A stretch of 64,000 bases of DNA from positions 62,001 to 126,000 of the forward strand of contig NZ_JAKILD010000002.1 of NCBI RefSeq assembly GCF_023283825.1. The letters are read 5' to 3'. The notes beneath the pieces are model-generated. The model was not told where the DNA came from, ran no database searches, and saw only the letters and a program-made list of their open reading frames with translations. Source of the DNA: Shewanella olleyana. GTDB taxonomy: Bacteria; Pseudomonadota; Gammaproteobacteria; Enterobacterales; Shewanellaceae. Shown here piece after piece: positions 8,237 through 16,692 of the stretch. The position numbers were made by a program, and so were the translations under genes. Each line of letters starts with the position of its first letter. Position 1 is the first letter of the stretch.

Positions 8237-8638
8237 ATGAACCACGCCACTCAGTCTGTGTTAGACAAATTCGCCATAGCCATTTCAGCTTTGTGTGCAA
8301 TACATTGTGTTGCAACTCCAATTTTACTCGCTTTGTTACCATCATTATCGGCGTTGCCTTTATCCGATCATCTTTATCATCAAGTGATGGTTTGGATTGT
8401 TTTACCAACGAGTTCTGTCGCCGTTTTATTAGGTTGTAAACGTCATAAAGACACAAAAGTATTGTTGTTAGCAGTGACAGGACTCATTGCATTAGCGGCA
8501 TCAGCCCTTTATGGCCATGATTTATTAGGTGAGGTAGGGGAAAAAGTGGCAACTATATTTGGTGCCGTCATTGTTGCTCTTGCACACATTAGAAATTTCA
8601 AATTATGTAGAAAGCAAGAATGTTGTAATGCAGGCTAA
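8237..8638 (+). CDS. MerC-domain small membrane protein
   Basis: 133 residues with four predicted membrane helices, typical for MerC. The first helix carries LCAIHCVATPILLALLP with the Cys pair found in MerC metal transporters, and the cytoplasmic tail ends in CRKQECC, adding possible metal-binding cysteines. I start at ATG 8237 because AAGGAAG lies just upstream; a GTG at 8219 is possible. There are no other mer genes nearby, so this is a chromosomal MerC-domain homologue of uncertain metal (Hg, Zn and others are candidates), not a mercury resistance operon. Confidence 0.78.
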   Translation: MNHATQSVLDKFAIAISALCAIHCVATPILLALLPSLSALPLSDHLYHQVMVWIVLPTSSVAVLLGCKRHKDTKVLLLAVTGLIALAASALYGHDLLGEVGEKVATIFGAVIVALAHIRNFKLCRKQECCNAG

Positions 8639-8878
8639 CTAATCTTTTATAAGTTTGTTTCAACTTCACGATTTATTGAGAGTCACTTTCTATTTAAGGA
8701 AGTGACTTTTTTTATAAGCCAAAGTTTTGTACAAGTTGGATTCGGTGTTTACGGCCAATTTGGGCTTCAATTTGAATAAAGCTTTATTGACTGACTGAGT
8801 TTAATTTATCCAATGATGATAAAAAACGATCAGAGTGATGCTAACTTAAACAAACAGCGATTAATTTCGAAATTATCC

Positions 8879-8907
8879 TTTACAGTACAAGCTCATCCCC
8901 TTATTAT
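8879..8907 (+). promoter_or_regulatory. sigma70 promoter of tRNA-Ser copy 2
   Basis: TTTACA (8879-8884), a 17-bp spacer and TATTAT (8902-8907). Hexamers and spacing equal copy 1, but the spacer sequence is entirely different, so both tRNA copies keep a working promoter. Confidence 0.75.
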
Positions 8908-8918
8908 TCTCGGCGTTC

Positions 8919-9009
8919 GGAGAGATGGCAGAGTGGTCGAATGCACCGGTCTTGAAAACCGGCATGGGTTTGTAGCCCATCTAGGGTTCAAATCCCTATC
9001 TCTCCGCCA
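8919..9009 (+). tRNA. tRNA-Ser (anticodon TGA), second copy
   Basis: Identical over all 91 nt to the tRNA-Ser at 2571-2661, including encoded CCA. A hairpin follows at about 9018-9046, with one stem mismatch relative to copy 1 (GCTCGCTAA against TTAGCGGGC). Confidence 0.96.
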
Positions 9010-9087
9010 TATTAAGAGAAGCTCGCTAAGTTATTAGCGGGCTTTTTGCTTTGTGGAATTTGAGATAGTTCGACCCTACAGTTAAAA

Positions 9088-9134
9088 GGTTTGTAGCGCA
9101 TTAATGTAGGGTTCAAATTTCAATCTATCTGCCA
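9088..9134 (+). pseudogene. degenerate tRNA-Ser 3' end, remnant 3
   Basis: Corresponds to remnant 1 of the first locus but more decayed: the T arm and acceptor read TTCAAATTTCAATCTATCTG before CCA. It shows that the duplicated unit already contained a remnant when it was copied. Confidence 0.72.
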
Positions 9135-9229
9135 TATTTATCGAAAGAGCCCGTTATTTTACAAAGGGCATTATGATTTTTAAGAGTTAGTTATTGTGAT
9201 TATTCAATTAATAACCCGACATAGAGTTA

Positions 9230-9478
9230 CTAGCGATATTTTTTGATCACTACGACTTGTGATTTCCTTACTGGTTTTACAACAACGACCTTTTTAGGTG
9301 CGACGTGATGATGGACTATTGTAGATGATACTTTTGCTGAATGAGCTTTTACTGCAGGGGAATGGGTTACTGTGGTGCAACCACTCATCAAAACCGTTAC
9401 GATGATCGTTAATAACAATGGGAATTTAGTTTTAATTTGACCTATAACTTGCTCATATATGTCAGTTAAGTACAACAT
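9230..9478 (-). CDS. small lipoprotein of unknown function
   Basis: 82 residues. A hydrophobic segment ends in the lipobox VLMSGC (Cys33), so the mature part of about 50 residues should be lipid-anchored. The mature region is rich in Val, Lys and His (SSTIVHHHVAPKKVVVVKPV), strongly basic and low in complexity. AGGAG lies 8 bases before the ATG, supporting this start, although the n-region is unusually long. No family recognised. Confidence 0.6.
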   Translation of the reverse strand: MLYLTDIYEQVIGQIKTKFPLLLTIIVTVLMSGCTTVTHSPAVKAHSAKVSSTIVHHHVAPKKVVVVKPVRKSQVVVIKKYR

Positions 9479-9537
9479 AGGTTAACTCCTGTTTAATCGA
9501 TTTCTTACTAAAAGAACTGATAGAACTGATAAATAAA

Positions 9538-9645
9538 TCAGTGAGTCATTAATAATTGACTCACGACAAAAGCAGCGAACGAACAGATAAAAATAAAGAT
9601 ATTAATAAAATGTTGGCGAATCTGTTTTAGTGCAATAGTGAACAT
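9538..9645 (-). CDS. candidate 35-residue single-helix membrane protein
   Basis: Reads M-F-T-I-A-L-K-Q-I-R-Q-H-F-I-N-I-F-I-F-I, then CSFAAFVVSQLLMTH and stop: a basic N-terminus and one hydrophobic helix, the usual plan of bacterial small membrane proteins. A CAGGG sequence sits about 6 bases upstream of the ATG. It lies 59 bp before the small lipoprotein gene on the same strand and could share its transcript. No homologue recalled, so only moderately supported. Confidence 0.35.
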   Translation of the reverse strand: MFTIALKQIRQHFINIFIFICSFAAFVVSQLLMTH

Positions 9646-9877
9646 GTAATCCCTGACAATTTGATTTAAATAATATAGATAATAACGCTTTTTACATGAG
9701 GAGAAGATGAAGAGGTTCTGCTTAAATTCTTTGTATTAATGTGATAAAGCTGAGTTAGAACAAGTGGTTTACTTCAATATAGAAGAATGCATCATCAAGG
9801 ACATAGCTGCTAACTTACGTTTAAATCAGTATCATCATTAAGCACAAATAAAATCGAGATATACAGAAAGGATTCTT

Positions 9878-10192
9878 ATGACATTCACAGGCCAAGCCAC
9901 CAAATTCTTAACCTTATGCTTAATAGTTACCTCACTTATCTCTTGTTCTATTAGTACAACGCCACCAATCGTAGTTCATCCTGAGTATGGTGAAATGGCA
10001 GCAGATAATGAAATATTCGTACAGCAGGCAAGTGACTGTGCACTGATGGCATCTCAAGGTAAGGCTGCAATGTTGGATAGTCAATCAACAAAAGCTGAAG
10101 CTGGTATCGCGTTTACTAATCTGTTTTTATTTTTTAATCAGCATGCGGACTGTATCGCAGTAAAGGGTTGGGCAATTAAGGAAGACAGCTAA
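9878..10192 (+). CDS. small lipoprotein of unknown function
   Basis: 104 residues with a signal peptide ending in the lipobox SLISC (Cys23), preceded by a good ribosome binding site (AAAGGA). The mature part contains two further cysteines (SDCALMA and HADCIAV) and a Gly/Ala-rich middle. Probably a membrane-anchored periplasmic protein; no known family recognised. It converges on the S9 peptidase gene and shares a bidirectional terminator with it. Confidence 0.6.
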   Translation: MTFTGQATKFLTLCLIVTSLISCSISTTPPIVVHPEYGEMAADNEIFVQQASDCALMASQGKAAMLDSQSTKAEAGIAFTNLFLFFNQHADCIAVKGWAIKEDS

Positions 10193-10219
10193 AAACTAAA
10201 TATCGCAAATAAGAAAAAA

Positions 10220-10237
10220 CCAGAGTCATGACTCTGG
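10220..10237. terminator. bidirectional terminator
   Basis: Perfect 18-bp palindrome CCAGAGTCATGACTCTGG with an A run upstream and a T-rich stretch downstream, between two convergent genes. Confidence 0.75.
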
Positions 10238-10269
10238 CTTTGTTATTTATAAAATTAAATGCTCACAGC

Positions 10270-12342
10270 TTACTGAGGCTGTTGATATTGCTCAAACCAC
10301 CATAGAATATGGGCAACTTTAGACATTAAGTTACTTGGTCTTTTATAAATACCATGAGGTGCATCTGGTATTCTCACCATCGCAGTATCGATGTTACGCA
10401 GTTTAAGTGCTTGGTAATACTGCTCTGTTTCAGCAATCGGTGTTCGTTGATCTGCTTCACCTGTTAATAGCATAGTTGGTGTGGTGACATTGCCGACATA
10501 ACTAATTGGCGACAGTTTCATGTAATGGGCTGTATCTTCCCATGGCATTTTTTTAAACCAATTTTTAATCACAAACGGATAAATATCAGTGGTTAAAGCA
10601 AAGCTATACCAATTAATGACTGGCTTGGCGACAACTGCTGCTTTAAATCTGTTGGTATGGCCGATAATCCATGCTGTTAATACACCACCACCTGAGCCAC
10701 CAGTGACGAACAAAGCATCTTCATTAATTGCATCTTGAGCGATCACGCCATCAACAACTGACATTAAGTCATCATAATCTTGGCTTGGATAGTTATTATG
10801 AATTGTTTGGGCAAACTCTTTACCATAACTGTCACTCCCTCGAGGGTTGGCATACACCACCACATAGCCACTTGCCGCCATTAGCTGAATTTCGGCAGAG
10901 AAGTGAGGGCCATAGTTAGTTACTGGGCCGCCATGGATCTCTAAAATTAGAGGGAATGTTTTACCGGCTTTTTTGTCGGCTTGGTAATTAGGTGGGTATG
11001 CAACCCAAGCTTGAATATTTCTATCATCATAAGATGACTTCACATTAATTTCTTTAATATCAGCTAATGTCTTGTAATCAAGCGCATCACTGTTTAAATC
11101 AGTTAACTGATTGGTTTTCCCTTTTCGAGTAATAGCAATATCTGCTGGTCGTTGCGGGTTTGAGTAAGTGAAAGCAATAGTGCCATTTTCTGCGACATCA
11201 AATTCGCTGCCTGTGTATGGGCGGCCAAATGCAAGTCCACCTAGATTTTCAGCGACGATTTTGCGCTTGCCACTTAACGGCTGGTAAGCCACATAAGTTT
11301 CACCTTTATCGTGATAACTCATATACACAGCTTTGCTGTTATCAGCCCATTGGATGCTATTAATTGAACGGTCTAAATCGGTTGTTATCGCACGTTTATT
11401 CTTGCCGTCGATATCCATGACATAGAGTAGGGTGTTCTCATAGTTCATGTGGTGTTGATCGTAACCTAAATATGCAATGTATTTGCCGTTGGGTGATACA
11501 TGCGGTGCATTATCAGGGCCTAGTCGATCGGTTAATTGTGTCACTTGTTGAGATTGGAGGTTAACACTAAAAATATTACTGTCTGTCCATTCAAGCTCTT
11601 TATCTTCACGGGTATTGGTTGCGTAAATCAATTGCTTACCGTCTTTAGACCAACTGATATTGCCGCGATGATCAAATTCGCCTTGGGTGATTTGTCTTGC
11701 TGAGCCGCCATTGGCTGACATAACAAAGATATGGCTGTTACCTGGTTTGGTAAAACCTGCGCCATCAAAACGATAATACATGTCATCAATGTAGACAGCA
11801 GGTTTAGCCCACTCAGCATTTTGAGGTTTACCTGGCAGTGACACGACCGATTTAGGTTTGCTCGGTACAAAGCGAGTAAAAGCGATTTGTGTGCCATCAG
11901 GTGACCAAGTAAGGTTACTCGGACTGTGGCTAAAATGACTCATTTGACCTGCATCACCGGTTTCTAACCATTTAATGTGAATTTGTGGTGAGCCACTGGC
12001 TGTTGAAATATAAGCGAGCTTCGAGTTATCGGGAGACAATGTCGGTGAAAAGTCCAAATGCAAACCGTTAGTTACTGGCGTTAAACGCTTCTTACTATCG
12101 ACTTTCCAAATATTCCCAAGCTTTTTATCGTTATGAATGTCCATGTAATTACGGACAAAATAGACCTCGTCGCCATCATTGTTAATTTCAAGATTGGAGG
12201 CATATTCCAATGTGAAGATATCTTCAAGTTGTAATGTATTGGTAGGTGGGACAGTCGTTGTGGTGTTGGCTAATGCTGATGATGTGCCAATGGCTGCGGC
12301 CATTGGCGTCATCATTAACACCAGATATATGCCTTTGTTCAT
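10270..12342 (-). CDS. exported S9-family (prolyl oligopeptidase-type) serine peptidase
   Basis: 690 residues. A signal peptide of about 25 residues ends in SSALA, so the enzyme is periplasmic or secreted. Residues about 35-420 form TolB/WD-like beta-propeller repeats (WSPDGTQIAFTRF, WSKDGKQLIYATN). The C-terminal alpha/beta-hydrolase domain carries the nucleophile elbow GGSGGG (Ser550), then LTGEADQRTP for the acid and DAPHGIYKRP for the histidine. Members cleave short peptides, as dipeptidyl- or acylaminoacyl-peptidases; exact specificity is not visible. AAGGAATACTT precedes the ATG. It is divergent from the amidohydrolase at 12894, another likely peptide-processing enzyme. Confidence 0.88.
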   Translation of the reverse strand: MNKGIYLVLMMTPMAAAIGTSSALANTTTTVPPTNTLQLEDIFTLEYASNLEINNDGDEVYFVRNYMDIHNDKKLGNIWKVDSKKRLTPVTNGLHLDFSPTLSPDNSKLAYISTASGSPQIHIKWLETGDAGQMSHFSHSPSNLTWSPDGTQIAFTRFVPSKPKSVVSLPGKPQNAEWAKPAVYIDDMYYRFDGAGFTKPGNSHIFVMSANGGSARQITQGEFDHRGNISWSKDGKQLIYATNTREDKELEWTDSNIFSVNLQSQQVTQLTDRLGPDNAPHVSPNGKYIAYLGYDQHHMNYENTLLYVMDIDGKNKRAITTDLDRSINSIQWADNSKAVYMSYHDKGETYVAYQPLSGKRKIVAENLGGLAFGRPYTGSEFDVAENGTIAFTYSNPQRPADIAITRKGKTNQLTDLNSDALDYKTLADIKEINVKSSYDDRNIQAWVAYPPNYQADKKAGKTFPLILEIHGGPVTNYGPHFSAEIQLMAASGYVVVYANPRGSDSYGKEFAQTIHNNYPSQDYDDLMSVVDGVIAQDAINEDALFVTGGSGGGVLTAWIIGHTNRFKAAVVAKPVINWYSFALTTDIYPFVIKNWFKKMPWEDTAHYMKLSPISYVGNVTTPTMLLTGEADQRTPIAETEQYYQALKLRNIDTAMVRIPDAPHGIYKRPSNLMSKVAHILWWFEQYQQPQ

Positions 12343-12577
12343 AAGTATTCCTTGACTATTAATGAAAGCGAATGAGGTTCGATGGACTTTTATAACCCTT
12401 TTTTATATTAATTAGAGGGTTAATTTTGTAAGCATAAATTACCACAAGACCCGAAAATGGTAAAATTATGTGAACTAATATTTACATACGTGTTGGGTGA
12501 GTTATATTAAGTGTCTATTGAGATAGGCCTTAAATGCCTATCCTTGATAATGTTTTAAATAATATAAACTAAAAAAC
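12343..12577. other. upstream region of the S9 peptidase gene
   Basis: AT-rich DNA between the peptidase start and the MITE-like element. No gene seen. It probably holds the peptidase promoter. Confidence 0.4.
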
Positions 12578-12858
12578 TAGGGTCTGTTGATCTTTTCTGG
12601 TTAAATTTTGTTCGAGATAAAAGTGTTTTAATTGAGGCGGATGGATTGATGCCTAGTCATCTAAGCACCTTTTATTCACAAAGATTCATCCAACAAAGAG
12701 TAAAACACTTTTAGTCGAACCCTTTGGGCAACGTTTGTTGGCGATTTTTACTGCGTTATCGACTTTTTATGCAGAATAACTACACCACAAAGTCTCTGCC
12801 TTGTATAAATGGCCAACAATTCGCTGCAAAAACAACCTTGAAAGCTCAACAGGCCCTA
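12578..12858 (+). mobile_element. MITE-like element, copy A (281 bp)
   Basis: Ends in terminal inverted repeats TAGGGTCTGTTGATCTTT and AAAGCTCAACAGGCCCTA. It matches 20213-20479 in inverted orientation over almost its full length, and a decayed copy at 37741-37924. No coding capacity, so non-autonomous; the mobilising transposase is not in the window. A reading frame runs through its right end into the next gene, which would give that gene a false N-terminus. Confidence 0.82.
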
Positions 12859-12893
12859 ATAATAAAGCCTTTGTTGCTGCTGGTATATTTCTT

Positions 12894-14207
12894 ATGAAAA
12901 CAATAAAAAAACTACAATTTACAAAAAAATTAACGCTAGCTTCAATGATGGTCAGCGCTTTGTTGTCTCACTCTGTGTTTGCTGAAACCAAAGTGATTCA
13001 TGCCGGTGAACTACTCACTATACCTGGCAAGTCGCCACTGACTAAGCAAACTGTTGTTATTAAAGACGGTGAAATTATTGCGGTTAAAAAAGGATTTGTC
13101 GCGGCGAATAAGATTGCTAAAGATGCCAAGCTGATTGATTTGTCAGACAGCTTTGTTATGCCAGGTTTAATGGATATGCACGTCCATCTGCAAATGGAAC
13201 TGGGGCCAGATAACACCAAAGACACAGTGAAACTCTCAGATGCTGATGTGGCGATGAAAAGCGTTCATTATGCCAAAACGACCTTGATGTCAGGTTTTAC
13301 GACAGTAAGGGATTTATTAAGTGAACCCGAGCAAATGTATGCATTACGTGATGGCGTCGAGAAAGGCTGGATAGATGGCCCACGTATCATTGCGGCTGCT
13401 GGCATTTCGATTACAGGCGGGCACTTAGATGCTGACGGCATGGCGCCTGATTTGTTAGCGATGAAGTCGCCAAAAACGTTATGTGATGGACCTTACGAGT
13501 GCCGTAAAATGACCCGACAAGCCATCAAATATGGCGCTGATGCTATTAAAGTGGCATCAACTGGTGGCGTGTTATCTGATACCGATACGGGTACTGGCCA
13601 ACAAATGACGAATTTAGAGTTAAAAGAGATTGTTGAAACAGCGCATGGTTTAGGCCGAAAAGTTGCTAGTCATGCACATGCTACAGCCGGGATTAACGCC
13701 GCACTTCGCGCAGGTGTCGATAGCGTTGAACATGGCAGCTACGCTGATGACGAAACCATTAAATTGTTTAAGCAAACTGGGGCTTATTTAGTGCCTACAT
13801 TATTAGCTGGCGCGACGGTTGTGGATATGGCCGAAACCTCTGGTTTTATGTCTGAACCCGTAAAGGCTAAGGCGATAAAAGTCGGTCCTGACATGTTGGC
13901 AAACTTTGAAAAGTCTTACAAAGCAGGCGTTAAAATAGCATTTGGTACAGACAGTGGTGTGTCTAAACATGGTATTAATGCCCAAGAAGCGGTTTTAATG
14001 CATCAAGCCGGAATGACAAACAGCGATATCTTAAAGTCGGCAACTGTTAATGCTGCTGATCTCATCGATATGTCTGAAAAGTTAGGTACCATTGAAGTGG
14101 GTAAATATGCCGATATTATTGCCACAGATGGCAGTCCACTTAAGAATATCGAAGAGTTATTAGATGTAGATTTTGTTATGAAAGGCGGAAAAATTTACAA
14201 GCAGTAA
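12894..14207 (+). CDS. exported metal-dependent amidohydrolase (Xaa-Pro dipeptidase-like)
   Basis: 437 residues from ATG 12894, giving a signal peptide ending in SHSVFA. A longer frame from 12801 begins inside the MITE and is rejected. Amidohydrolase features in order: PGLMDMHVHL (HxH metal ligands, about residue 83), IKVASTGG with a Lys that may be carbamylated, SHAHATAGINAALRAGVDSV with the next His ligands, and FGTDSGVSKHG with the catalytic Asp. The group includes prolidase-type and imidazolonepropionase-like enzymes; a periplasmic dipeptidase role is inferred. It would complement the neighbouring S9 peptidases. Confidence 0.84.
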   Translation: MKTIKKLQFTKKLTLASMMVSALLSHSVFAETKVIHAGELLTIPGKSPLTKQTVVIKDGEIIAVKKGFVAANKIAKDAKLIDLSDSFVMPGLMDMHVHLQMELGPDNTKDTVKLSDADVAMKSVHYAKTTLMSGFTTVRDLLSEPEQMYALRDGVEKGWIDGPRIIAAAGISITGGHLDADGMAPDLLAMKSPKTLCDGPYECRKMTRQAIKYGADAIKVASTGGVLSDTDTGTGQQMTNLELKEIVETAHGLGRKVASHAHATAGINAALRAGVDSVEHGSYADDETIKLFKQTGAYLVPTLLAGATVVDMAETSGFMSEPVKAKAIKVGPDMLANFEKSYKAGVKIAFGTDSGVSKHGINAQEAVLMHQAGMTNSDILKSATVNAADLIDMSEKLGTIEVGKYADIIATDGSPLKNIEELLDVDFVMKGGKIYKQ

Positions 14208-14229
14208 TCAATGTAAAAAGTAACAAAAG

Positions 14230-14251
14230 AAAGGAGCCTTGGCTCCTTTTT
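14230..14251 (+). terminator. terminator after amidohydrolase gene
   Basis: AAAGGAGCC-TT-GGCTCCTTT stem followed by a T run. Confidence 0.85.
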
Positions 14252-14423
14252 TATTTAGCGACTGTCTTTAATCGGTCTGGTTTATCATTCTTGTTCATCT
14301 TTCTGATTCAAGACGTCAGCTTCAATCTGTTAGTTCATTTAGCTCTAATAATCGTGTTAACTTATTGTCTAATCACCACCGAGTAAATTGGATGTAATAC
14401 AGTTAACAGAATAAGGAAGCGTA

Positions 14424-14825
14424 ATGATCATATTGACTGAGGTGGATAAAGTTAAAATACAGCCTTTGCACCAAGCAAGTTGCCATTGCGGCGCTGTACA
14501 AATGGAATTGTCATTACCTGATGGTTTAGTGGATGTTCGGCGCTGTGATTGCAGTATGTGCCGCCGCCGTGGTGCTATTGTTGCTTCAATTACTCTGGAC
14601 GCGATTCGATTTATTAAAGGCGAAGACTATTTGAGCCTGTATTAGTTTAATACCATGACGGCGAATCATTACTTCTGTCAAATTTGCGGAATTTATGCCC
14701 ATCATCAGCGCCGCTCCAATCCAAAACAATTTGGTTTTAACATAGCTTGTTTAGATGGGATTAACCCTTTAAAAATTGAACAAGTCAGCTTATACGATGG
14801 GGTAGCGCATCCCGCTGATCGGTAG
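14424..14825 (+). pseudogene. GFA-family gene interrupted by an in-frame amber codon
   Basis: Glutathione-dependent formaldehyde-activating (GFA/CENP-V) family, whose proteins bind zinc through clustered cysteines. The first part has ASCHCGAV and CDCSMCRRRGAIVAS. It stops at TAG (14643-14645) after EDYLSLY, yet the same frame continues FNTMTANHYFCQICGIYAHH to a normal stop at 14823. Relatives read LYQFNT at this point, so a single CAG to TAG change explains the stop. Without it the product would be 133 residues, a normal length. AAGGAAG precedes the ATG. Probably a recent pseudogene, unless amber is suppressed or the base is a sequencing error. Confidence 0.85.
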
Positions 14826-14869
14826 AAAATATACAGTGCTGTTTTAATTCTTTTTAATAGGAAATCAAT

Positions 14870-15632
14870 ATGAAGACCATCGGTTTGCTTGGCGGGATGA
14901 GCTGGGAATCAACGGCGAGCTATTACAAAGCTCTCAACGAAGGGGTTAACAGGCAGTTGGGAGGTTTACACTCCGCAAAAATAGCGATGTTGAGTGTTGA
15001 TTTTGATGAAATTGAAAAGTTGCAGCATCAAGGCAATTGGCAACAAACAGCTATTATCCTTTCTCAAACTGCGCTAAATGTAGAAAAAGCGGGTGCTGAT
15101 TTTCTATTAATTTGCACTAATACGATGCACAAAGTCTATGAAGAAATATCAGCCCACATTAATATTCCGATTTTACATATTGCAGATGCCACAGCTGAGC
15201 GACTTATCAGTGATGGCGTTAAAACAGTTGGGTTATTAGGCACAGGGTTCACCATGCAGCAAGATTTTTATAAAGGACGTTTAAAAGATAAGCATGATAT
15301 TACCGTTATAGTGCCAAGTGAGTCAGAGCAAAAAGTAGTACATGAGGTTATATATAACGAATTGTGTAAAGGTGAGTTTAAGCCGAAGTCTAAAGCGGCT
15401 TACTTATCGATTGTAGAGGGGTTATTTGTCCAAGGCGCCGAAGTCTAAAGCGGCTTACTTATCGATTGTAGAGGGGTTATTTGTCCAAGGCGCCGAAGCC
15501 GTAATTTTGGGCTGTACAGAAATAGCGTTACTCATTAATCAATCTGACACTAAAGTGCCTTTGTACGATACAACCAAAATCCATGCTAATGCTGCAATAG
15601 ATTTAGCATTAGGAACTAAACCAATACAATGA
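14870..15632 (+). pseudogene. aspartate/glutamate racemase-family gene broken by a 55-bp tandem duplication
   Basis: Amino-acid racemase of the YgeA-like group. The N-terminus KTIGLLGGMSWESTASYYK and the first catalytic cysteine in LLICTNTMHK are intact. A perfect 55-bp tandem duplication (15383-15492) shifts the frame, so translation from ATG 14870 ends at 15448, before the second catalytic cysteine (LGCTEIALL). The remainder continues in another frame to 15632. Removing one repeat copy restores a 235-residue enzyme of normal length. The cut product lacks a catalytic cysteine and should be inactive. The family interconverts L- and D-amino acids without cofactor. Confidence 0.85.
15383..15492 (+). 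repeat. perfect 55-bp tandem duplication
   Basis: Units 15383-15437 and 15438-15492 are identical, and the next 6 bases also match the unit start. 55 is not a multiple of 3, so the duplication frameshifts the racemase gene. Perfect identity means it is very young or an assembly artefact. Confidence 0.93.
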
Positions 15633-15761
15633 TTTTAAAGGTATATTCTTGTTAATGTTAGCTTGCTTAAATAAAGCGCTCATGTGTAATCTGATCTCTA
15701 TTAATGGATAGCAAGTAATGCTGTGTACTTTGTAGACAGTTATTAATGGAATAATTAGATA

Positions 15762-16286
15762 ATGACGCTTAATACCGACCCAGATAAATCTCGTCATCAA
15801 ATTAAAGCGGCTAATGAAAAGCAGCTAAACATCAATCGTACTGATCACAATAGAGTGTTATATATTGTCAGTATATTGAGCTGTATTAGTTTTTTAGCTT
15901 TTATCGTGTGGATTATCTTTCAAGCAAATTCTGGCGGGAATAATATCTTTTTTGATCTTGTCAGAGCCATTCCATATGGTGATAAATTGGGTCATTTCTG
16001 TCTATTTGGCAGCCTAACAGCAATAAGTTTACTGGCGTCTAAGTGTGCTTTCTTTACGCTTAACTATGATCCATCTAATCCAATTAATCCAAGAAAGCCA
16101 ATTCGAATCTATTATGCCGTTGGGATAATCAGTATTTTTGTTTTGCTTGAAGAAATAAGCCAAGGGTTTATAGCGACGAGGACATTTGATATTAGCGATT
16201 TAATTGCAGATGTGCTTGGGATAAGCTTGTTTAGTTATATAACGATAAAACTAGTAAGTAAATATCGTCACCGTTATGTTTGCTAA
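15762..16286 (+). CDS. VanZ-family membrane protein
   Basis: 174 residues with four hydrophobic helices after a hydrophilic N-terminal tail of about 45 residues. GDKLGHFCLFGSLTA followed later by EEISQGFIATRTFDISDLIADVLGI is the VanZ pattern (acidic and Gln residues near D-x-x-D-x-x-A-N/D). VanZ-like proteins sit in the inner membrane; the founder affects teicoplanin resistance, but the biochemical role of chromosomal relatives is unclear. The ribosome binding site is weak. It stands alone, downstream of the broken racemase gene. Confidence 0.75.
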   Translation: MTLNTDPDKSRHQIKAANEKQLNINRTDHNRVLYIVSILSCISFLAFIVWIIFQANSGGNNIFFDLVRAIPYGDKLGHFCLFGSLTAISLLASKCAFFTLNYDPSNPINPRKPIRIYYAVGIISIFVLLEEISQGFIATRTFDISDLIADVLGISLFSYITIKLVSKYRHRYVC

Positions 16287-16332
16287 CGATAAATGATGAT
16301 TGTGATTCTAACTCCTTGTAATATATTCCTTA

Positions 16333-16504
16333 GTTCTACAGTGTTGTCATTTGAAAGGCCATACCAAAGGCATGGTCTGTTGAAGACGCAGCAAAATTAA
16401 TTAATGATGAAGCGGGTAAACATTTTGACCCTGCATTGGTCATTCTGTTTAATCAATGCTTAGAGCAAATTTTAGAAATCAAATCATCATACAAAGATGA
16501 ATAA
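16333..16504 (+). pseudogene. remnant of an HD-GYP domain C-terminus
   Basis: Reads SFERPYQ, then after a one-base frameshift near 16365 KAWSVEDAAKLINDEAGKHF and DPALVILFNQCLEQIL to a stop. This is the characteristic end of HD-GYP c-di-GMP phosphodiesterases (RPYK-KAWS then AGKHFDP). The catalytic HD and GYP parts are missing, so it is only the tail of a lost gene. Confidence 0.75.
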
Positions 16505-16530
16505 ATTTATCAGAAAAAGTTAGCAAAATT

Positions 16531-16692
16531 ATGGCTACATTTTTACGATTTATAGCAGTTATATTTGCTGCTCTGGCGGTAACCTTTCTGGTTTTTTTTG
16601 TTATCGCTGCCTTAATTAATTATCACGTACCTGAACAAACAGAAATGCTAACTCAAGATAAACATAGCTATCTGCTGGTTTTTCGGAATTAA
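16531..16692 (+). CDS. candidate small membrane protein (53 residues)
   Basis: Starts MATFLRFIAVIFAALAVTFL with one long hydrophobic segment, then a short hydrophilic tail. It lies in a region of gene debris between the HD-GYP remnant and a MITE, with only a weak ribosome binding site, so it may itself be a truncated N-terminus. No family recognised. Confidence 0.3.
   Translation: MATFLRFIAVIFAALAVTFLVFFVIAALINYHVPEQTEMLTQDKHSYLLVFRN

Larger units (their letters stand above)
8901..9138 (+). repeat. tRNA-Ser locus direct repeat, copy 2
   Basis: Near-identical to 2553-2790 (see there). Similarity starts inside the promoter spacer just before the -10 box and fades after the degenerate tRNA 3' end. 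Confidence 0.85.

Noticed and set aside
8219..8237. GTG start at 8219 for the MerC-type gene
   Set aside because: The AAGGAAG ribosome site lies after it and serves ATG 8237.
2571..9009. Prophage or integrative element with attL/attR in tRNA-Ser
   Set aside because: No integrase, excisionase or phage gene between the repeats, and the repeats cover whole tRNA loci rather than a short att core.
8813..9037. Reading frame across tRNA-Ser copy 2
   Set aside because: Runs through the tRNA; the peptide is a translation of tRNA sequence.
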